From: JAJFFW01 sp038534195
GTDB lineage: Bacteria > Pseudomonadota > Alphaproteobacteria > Caulobacterales > Parvularculaceae
DNA: 9,971 nt
Assembly: GCA_038534195.1 (NCBI GenBank)
Contig: JBCAXE010000070.1
Location: 1 to 9,971, forward strand
Reading direction: 5' to 3'
The translations under genes were made by a program, and so were the position numbers. The notes under the pieces are model-generated. The model had not been told where the DNA came from. It saw only the letters and a program-made list of their open reading frames with translations, and searched no databases. Positions 1 through 4,600 of this stretch are shown piece by piece (position 1 is the first letter of the stretch; every line of letters begins with the position of its first letter).

Positions 1-185
1 CGTCAACATTCATGGCCCCCATCATAAAGGCGCCGCAAAGGGGGGAAGATAAGTTTCCCACAAATTGTCCAGTATCTCATTGAAACCCGCTAACGGCGCG
101 GGGTTCAGGAAAACGGATTTTCGAGAAAAACGGTTGAGTGCGAAACTTTTTTCTCCACCGACGGATGAAAAACATCCGCAGCCCA
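1..185. other. Left-edge stretch without a supportable gene
   Basis: No coding region, RNA gene or clear promoter could be supported here. The first 25 bases read on the minus strand begin with in-frame ATG codons (at 25, 22 and 13), so the start of a leftward gene cut off by the window edge is possible. Only about eight codons are visible and no convincing Shine-Dalgarno sequence precedes them, so it is not called. The rest is moderately AT-rich spacer leading into the palindromic repeat at 186-310. Together with that repeat it makes up the 342-bp gene-free left end. Confidence 0.4.
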
Positions 186-310
186 CGCCGTCACCCCGGA
201 CTTGATCCGGGATCCAGGGGTAGGAGCCGCGATGGTGCGGCGACGACGTACTTTAAAGCTTCACTTGCGATCCGCCGCCCTGGATCCTGACTTTCGTCAG
301 GATGACGGCG
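186..310. repeat. Palindromic intergenic repeat (REP/MITE-like), two hairpin arms
   Basis: The element is bounded by inverted ends CGCCGTCA (186-193) and TGACGGCG (303-310). Internally it has inverted GGATCCAGGG (210-219) and CCCTGGATCC (278-287). Each arm also folds on itself: CCCGGA-CTTGA-TCCGGG at 195-211 and ATCCTGA-CTTTCG-TCAGGAT at 284-303. It lies just past the 3' end of the leftward BNR-repeat gene. Near-identical arm motifs recur at 7361-7388 and 7719-7739, so this is a dispersed family and not a one-off palindrome. Nothing in it codes for a protein. Such repeats often lie at gene ends and can act as mRNA 3'-end stabilisers or transcription boundaries; that role is inferred here. Confidence 0.8.
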
Positions 311-342
311 TAACGGGCGCTCGCGATGAAAAATTGCTTGAA

Positions 343-1278
343 TTATACGAAAACGGCGGCGCTTGCCCCCGTCAGCCCGCTCGCCTTGCGGGACCAGGTG
401 CGGCCAGTGTCCGACGAAACATAGACATTTCCCGCTTGATCAATGATCGCCGCATTCGCGCCGCTGGCCGTCATGCAGGCCGTATCGACAACGCCGGAAG
501 TCCATCGGGGAAACCCGCCGCCTACCGGCGCAAATGGTCCAGTTCCGCCCAGTGGTCTGCGGTAGACTGCTCCTATTTCTGAAAAAGGGTGTTCGGAGGA
601 TGACACAAACACCTCGTCGCCGATAAAGGCGACGGCCAAACAATGGGGTTCGTGAAGTCCGTCCGTTTCAATGACCCAATTCTCGCCCGCATCGCGACTA
701 ATGCACAATCCGACAGCGGCGGCGGCTGCGACAATAGTTGAGTCATAAGGTGAGCAGGCCACCTGATGGACGTCCGTCTCTATGTCAATTGTCGGGCGCC
801 ACGAGACGCTCCGATCCGTCGACTTTGGTATGCCGCCGACATGGACATTCGCGAACAGAGCCGAACCGTCATTCGTGGCGCTCATGGAGCGAACGCCGAG
901 CGGCGGCCCCACAACCTCGCCATCAACGATCGCCGTTCCCGCATACCAACTTTCGCGTCCGGGCGCATCATCGAAACTTTTAACAGCCTCAAGGCGTCCA
1001 TCCACAAGGCGCATCAGTCCGGCATTGTCATCAGTGCCGACGAAAGTCTCACCCCATGAGATTAAACACACGGATAACGCGGTGTCGGATCGGGCCAGTT
1101 CATTCCAGGCGCCGTCACTCGTCCGTCGGCCAATGGTATTGCCGTCCAGAATGGCGATCACGCAGCCCTTATCTGTTGCAGTCAGGCCTCGAACGCTATG
1201 GCCAGCCAGTTCATGTGACGTCACGTCCCCATCGAGGATATAAAGTCCGTCCTGCCATGTTGAGATGAGGAGTGCCAT
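343..1278 (-). CDS. BNR/Asp-box beta-propeller protein (sialidase-like fold), function unknown
   Basis: The 311-residue product contains several Asp-box turns of the form S-x-D-x-G-x-x-W: STDRSVSW near 153-160, SRDAGENW near 194-201 and SSDTGRTW near 288-295, plus a degenerate one near 53-58. These mark the beta-propeller fold shared by sialidases, YCF48-type proteins and photosystem-stability-like proteins. No sialidase catalytic FRIP or arginine-triad pattern was seen, so an enzymatic role is not claimed. There is no signal peptide at the N-terminus and no membrane segment. The ATG at 1278 is the first in frame and gives a plausible beta-strand start (MALLISTW), although the Shine-Dalgarno sequence is weak. 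The gene is visibly less GC-rich than purL or the amidohydrolase, which hints at separate ancestry. It stands alone with about 220 bp on its 5' side. Confidence 0.75.
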   Translation of the reverse strand: MALLISTWQDGLYILDGDVTSHELAGHSVRGLTATDKGCVIAILDGNTIGRRTSDGAWNELARSDTALSVCLISWGETFVGTDDNAGLMRLVDGRLEAVKSFDDAPGRESWYAGTAIVDGEVVGPPLGVRSMSATNDGSALFANVHVGGIPKSTDRSVSWRPTIDIETDVHQVACSPYDSTIVAAAAAVGLCISRDAGENWVIETDGLHEPHCLAVAFIGDEVFVSSSEHPFSEIGAVYRRPLGGTGPFAPVGGGFPRWTSGVVDTACMTASGANAAIIDQAGNVYVSSDTGRTWSRKASGLTGASAAVFV

Positions 1279-1501
1279 CTAAGAAAGATAGCATAGTCGT
1301 CGCCCTGTTGAAAACAGGAAGCATTCCAGATGCTCAATGTCACGCTGCCGCCGTTTCTAAGCCAGATTTAGATCAACTATTATCGAACCCGTTAATCGGT
1401 ATACGACAGGTAGAGCGAGATTCACTCCGTAGGTACGGCGTTCGGCGGCGCCTTGCGGAGTAGTGGGCTAAAATCTAAAATAATCGGTACACATAAAAAA
1501 T

Positions 1502-1960
1502 TTATCGGCCCATCTCTGACGCGCGCATGGGCATGGCGTCGATCAGGTCAAAAATATCCTGCGCGGGTACGGGAGCCGTTTCGCGCAATTTGACGCCGCC
1601 GTCTTTGCCGATCAGCAAGAATGTGAAGGGCGCAGCCGTATCAATTTCGAGCGCTTCAATCATGCGGCCAGCGGGCGGCGCGGTATCATCGCCAAAGAGC
1701 GGGATGGATCGGCCGTCGCTGATCTGGATCACGACCATATGACGGTCGCTCATGGCCGCTTCCTCGCCGCTGAAATAATCAAGCTGGGTCACAAGTGCGT
1801 CGGCGCTGCGCTCGCTTGCGATGACGAGGACGCGCTTTTCCCATTTGTAATCGTCAAGCGTACGCGACGTTCCGGCGGCCGGCGTGAGGCCGAGCATGGT
1901 TTGAAACATGGCGGCGGCTGCAATGACCGCGCGAAGGAGAGGCGGGCGGGAGAGCGGCAT
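1502..1960 (-). CDS. DUF4174 domain protein, probably exported
   Basis: The 152-residue product starts with a basic then hydrophobic segment (about residues 6-29, ending AAG), consistent with a signal peptide or N-terminal anchor. The mature part begins with LDDYKWEKRVLVI and ends with an acidic/helical segment containing DLIDAMPMR. Both are hallmarks of DUF4174, a small alpha/beta domain thought to be thioredoxin-like. No CxxC redox motif is present, so thiol chemistry is not supported. The open frame extends upstream to 2359, but the extension is antisense to the amidohydrolase. The ATG at 1960 is chosen because the signal-like segment and domain follow it directly. It is divergent from the amidohydrolase, with 127 bp between the starts. 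The biological role is unknown. Confidence 0.8.
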   Translation of the reverse strand: MPLSRPPLLRAVIAAAAMFQTMLGLTPAAGTSRTLDDYKWEKRVLVIASERSADALVTQLDYFSGEEAAMSDRHMVVIQISDGRSIPLFGDDTAPPAGRMIEALEIDTAAPFTFLLIGKDGGVKLRETAPVPAQDIFDLIDAMPMRASEMGR

Positions 1961-1978
1961 GGTCGGTTCCACAAATGG

Positions 1979-2002
1979 CTTCGAAATTCGGTACGTTCGA
2001 AG
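1979..2002. promoter_or_regulatory. Inverted repeat in divergent promoter region (possible operator)
   Basis: Seven-base arms CTTCGAA (1979-1985) and TTCGAAG (1996-2002) are separated by 10 bp and lie in the 127-bp region between the divergent DUF4174 and amidohydrolase genes. The size and symmetry suit a dimeric regulator, but no regulator is encoded beside it and I do not recognise the motif. A second perfect palindrome, GTAAGCTTAC at 2061-2070, lies just before the amidohydrolase Shine-Dalgarno sequence. Confidence 0.35.
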
Positions 2003-2087
2003 TCTGCGGAGGGATCGGTTTTGTTGCAGAAAGGCCCGTCGACGCCCGTTGCGGTTTGGCGTAAGCTTACCGAAAAGGGGCGTCATC

Positions 2088-3356
2088 ATGAAAATCAAAC
2101 TTATCCTATTGCTTTCATTCTTTGCGGGCGCGGCGGGCGCTGAGCCAGTCTTTCTCACCGCCGACCGCCTGATCGATCCTGTCTCGGGGCGCGTCATCGA
2201 GAACCCGGCGCTCATAATCGAAGACGGCGCCATCGTTGCGCGCGGCCAACAAGGCGCCTTGAGTGCGCCGGCCGATGCGCGCTCAATCGATCTCGCCGGC
2301 AAGACGCTGACGCCCGGCCTGATTGATATGCACACGCATCTTTCCAGCTCCGCCACCAAGGGCCGCGGCTATGCAGGATTGGGGCTCGCCCGCGCGCGCA
2401 ATGTAATCTGGGCGGTGAAAAACGCCGAGAAGACCCTGCAGGCGGGGTTCACGACCGCGCGCAATGTGGGCTCGGAGGGCTATGAGATGGTCGCGCTGCG
2501 CGATGCGATCAATGAAGGCGAAGTGGCGGGGCCGCGCCTATTCGTGGCGGGACCGCCTGTCGGGATCGTGGGCGGCCATTGCTCGGACAATAATCTTCTG
2601 CCGCCGGAATATGAAGCGGAAGGCGAGGGCGTCGCCACGGGGCCGTGGGAGATGCGCGCGAAAGTGCGCAAGAACATCAAATATGGCGTCGATCTCATCA
2701 AGACCTGTTCCACGGGCGGGGTCTTTTCAAAAGGCACAAGCCTCGGCGCGGCGCAGGGCACCGTTGAGGAATTGACAGCCATTGTTGAAGAGGCGCATGC
2801 GCGCGGGCTCAAAGTGGCGAGCCATGCGCATGGGACCGTCGGCATCAAGAACGCGATCCGCGCCGGCGTCGACACGATCGAACATGCAAGCTTCCTCGAC
2901 GATGAAGCGATCCGGATGGCGAAACGCGCGGGCGTCTATTTGTCGATGGATATCTACAACACGGAATATACGCTCACTGAGGGAGAAAAGCTCGGCGTGC
3001 GCGAGGAGGCGTTGGAGAAGGAGCGGTCGGTGGGGACCGTCCAGCGCGAGAGTTTTTCCAAAGCGGTGAAAGCCGGCGCGTTGGTCGTCCTCGGCACGGA
3101 CGCCGCGATCTTTCCCCATGGCGATAACGCCAAACAGCTTTCGCGGATGGTCGAGTTCGGGATGACCCCGATGCAGGCGTTACGCGCCGCGACCAGCGTC
3201 GCGGCCGACGCCCTCGGTCAGACGGGAACGCTCGGCTGCCTCGATGCGGGTTGCGCGGCGGACATCATCGCCGTTTCCGGAGACCCGATGCGCGACATCG
3301 CCGCCCTCGAAACCGTCGACTTCGTGATGAAGGAAGGCGTTGTGCACAAGGAGTAG
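2088..3356 (+). CDS. Exported metal-dependent amidohydrolase, imidazolonepropionase/Xaa-Pro dipeptidase-like
   Basis: The 422-residue product has an N-terminal signal peptide (basic MKIK, hydrophobic core, likely cleavage after AGA near residue 18), so it should act in the periplasm. It shows the full amidohydrolase metal site: HTH after a beta strand (H82, H84), a candidate carboxylated lysine K205 in DLIKTCSTGG, H246 and H248 in SHAHG, H266 in IEHASF, and the late aspartate D338 in LGTDAA. This order matches the binuclear-zinc subgroup that includes prolidase-like enzymes cleaving Xaa-Pro or Xaa-Arg/Lys dipeptides. Substrate specificity cannot be read here. The start at 2088 has AAAAGGGG 7-14 bases upstream, while the longer frame back to 1908 overlaps the DUF4174 gene and lacks domain sequence. 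The gene converges on arsM. Confidence 0.9.
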   Translation: MKIKLILLLSFFAGAAGAEPVFLTADRLIDPVSGRVIENPALIIEDGAIVARGQQGALSAPADARSIDLAGKTLTPGLIDMHTHLSSSATKGRGYAGLGLARARNVIWAVKNAEKTLQAGFTTARNVGSEGYEMVALRDAINEGEVAGPRLFVAGPPVGIVGGHCSDNNLLPPEYEAEGEGVATGPWEMRAKVRKNIKYGVDLIKTCSTGGVFSKGTSLGAAQGTVEELTAIVEEAHARGLKVASHAHGTVGIKNAIRAGVDTIEHASFLDDEAIRMAKRAGVYLSMDIYNTEYTLTEGEKLGVREEALEKERSVGTVQRESFSKAVKAGALVVLGTDAAIFPHGDNAKQLSRMVEFGMTPMQALRAATSVAADALGQTGTLGCLDAGCAADIIAVSGDPMRDIAALETVDFVMKEGVVHKE

Positions 3357-3369
3357 GCGCGCCTACTCC
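3350..3369. terminator. Perfect 20-bp palindrome at convergent gene ends
   Basis: GGAGTAGGCGCGCCTACTCC is perfectly self-complementary and would form an 8-bp stem with a CGCG loop in RNA from either strand. The amidohydrolase stop codon TAG (3354-3356) lies inside the left arm. It sits between convergent amidohydrolase and arsM genes, whose stops are 74 bp apart. No T-tract follows on either strand, so a classical intrinsic terminator is not shown. A role as a bidirectional 3'-end structure is inferred. Confidence 0.4.
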
Positions 3370-3430
3370 GATCCGGCGGCCGGCGCACTAACGCCCTCCG
3401 GCGGCTCTCTCTGCGGCGATCGGGAAGCGC

Positions 3431-4486
3431 TTAACAGCAGGCGCCCGACACCGCGGCTTCCGGCGAGGCTTCGCCGAACGGCGCCGGCGTGCCGCATCCG
3501 GGGAAGATACCATAATGGGTGGACCAGTCACCGATGAAATCGAAGTACGCCGCGAAGCGCGATTCATTCAGCATGCGATAGGTGTTCCCGCAAACCGGGA
3601 AAATGCGGCCCGCTTCGATCATGTGGTGATTGTCGAGGGCGAAGACCGTTTCCGCATGAGCGAGGCCGCCTTTGTAGACGACGGCCTGGCCGTAGTCCTC
3701 ACAGGCCGGCTCCAGCCCGTCGATGCGGAAGAGGCGATAGGTCGCTGAATAGAACTGCGCCGGGGCGAGGAGGTCTTTCAGATCCGCCGATCCGATGGCG
3801 AGGGGACGGTCGGTGACGAGGCGCGGATCCGCAAAGCCGCACAATTTGGCGAGGTTCAGGAAATCATTCCAGTAGAGCGCGCCGGAAAGGCACTCGCCAT
3901 GCGCTTTAGGATGGTTGCGCAAGTCTTCCGGCACGCGCCGGTCGGCGTAGACGTCGGAAAAATAAAATTCGCCGCCGGGCTTCAGGAGCGCATGGGCGGC
4001 TTCGAAAACAGCGCGTTTGTCGGTGCAAAGATTAATAACGCAGTTTGAGACGATAACGTCGAAGCTCGCGGGCTCAAGCCCCAGATCGCCAAGCTTTTCG
4101 ATGTCGCCTTCAAGGAACGCCACATTCGACGCCGCATAGCCGTAACGCTCTGCGTGCCAGTCACGATGTTCGCGGGCGACGGCGAGCTGTTCCGGCGTCA
4201 TGTCGACGCCGACCACGGACCCGCTCTCGCCCACAAGCCTGGAAAGCGCGTATGCGTCCTGACCGGCGCCGGACCCGAGATCAAGAACGCGCGCGCCTTC
4301 AAGAGCCAGCGGCGCAATGAGCCCGCAGCCATAATAGCGCGAGGAGACGTCGGGATGGATATCGGCGAGCAGGGCGCGCACATGCGCCGGCGTGTCCTCA
4401 AGCGTGCAGCAAGCGTCCGTCGCGAGATCCTTCGAGCTCTGCAGCGTCTTGCCGTAATATTCTTTGACGTTAGCCTGGATATTCAT
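3431..4486 (-). CDS. arsM: Arsenite S-adenosylmethionine methyltransferase
   Basis: ArsM methylates As(III) with S-adenosylmethionine, giving mono- to trimethylated arsenicals in the cytosol. The 351-residue product has the SAM-binding loop DLGSGAGQD (69-77) and acidic strand-end GVDM (93-96). Its cysteines at 26, 54, 149 and 199 keep the spacing of the arsenic-binding cysteines of characterised algal ArsM (motifs DACC, YYGCG, SNCVINL and GECLSGA). C27 is an extra neighbour. The C-terminal third, about residues 225-351, matches the extended ArsM type and ends in a CC pair that could bind metal. The start at 4486 has AAGGGA nine bases upstream. No arsR, arsB or arsC lies in the window, so it is a stand-alone detoxification gene here. 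It is divergent from purL. Confidence 0.93.
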   Translation of the reverse strand: MNIQANVKEYYGKTLQSSKDLATDACCTLEDTPAHVRALLADIHPDVSSRYYGCGLIAPLALEGARVLDLGSGAGQDAYALSRLVGESGSVVGVDMTPEQLAVAREHRDWHAERYGYAASNVAFLEGDIEKLGDLGLEPASFDVIVSNCVINLCTDKRAVFEAAHALLKPGGEFYFSDVYADRRVPEDLRNHPKAHGECLSGALYWNDFLNLAKLCGFADPRLVTDRPLAIGSADLKDLLAPAQFYSATYRLFRIDGLEPACEDYGQAVVYKGGLAHAETVFALDNHHMIEAGRIFPVCGNTYRMLNESRFAAYFDFIGDWSTHYGIFPGCGTPAPFGEASPEAAVSGACC

Positions 4487-4543
4487 GAGGTCTTGTCCCT
4501 TCGTCGCCCCGCGGTCCGCCCGCTACCAAAAAGAAGGAGCAAA

Positions 4544-4600
4544 ATGAAAGATTTGCCCTGCGGCCGCAACGGGATTATGGGTTCGCCCACCATTTTGTGA
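4544..4600 (+). CDS. 18-codon leader ORF coupled to purL
   Basis: An ATG at 4544 preceded by the very strong Shine-Dalgarno AAGAAGGAG (4531-4539) opens a frame for an 18-residue peptide (MKDLPCGRNGIMGSPTIL). Its TGA ends at 4600, directly touching the purL ATG at 4601 in the same frame. purL itself has no visible Shine-Dalgarno sequence, so ribosomes finishing the leader probably restart on purL. There is no run of regulatory codons as in amino-acid attenuators. A NotI-type palindrome, TGCGGCCGCA (4559-4568), lies within it. Whether the peptide itself has a function is unknown. An alternative is that it is only a ribosome loading site. Confidence 0.45.
   Translation: MKDLPCGRNGIMGSPTIL

Noticed and set aside
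186..310. Repeat as an autonomous insertion sequence
   Set aside because: It is only 125 bp, has no transposase and no visible target-site duplication; it is a non-coding palindromic repeat.
1272..1463. Possible 63-residue ORF on the plus strand
   Set aside because: It begins at a GTG with no properly spaced ribosome site, overlaps the start of the BNR gene antisense, and has no recognisable domain.
1961..2359. N-terminal extension of the DUF4174 frame to 2359
   Set aside because: The added 133 residues are antisense to the amidohydrolase. The signal-like segment starts at the ATG at 1960.
4154..4600. 148-residue plus-strand frame ending at the purL start
   Set aside because: Most of it is antisense to arsM. 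Only the last 18 codons, with their own strong ribosome site, are kept as a leader ORF.
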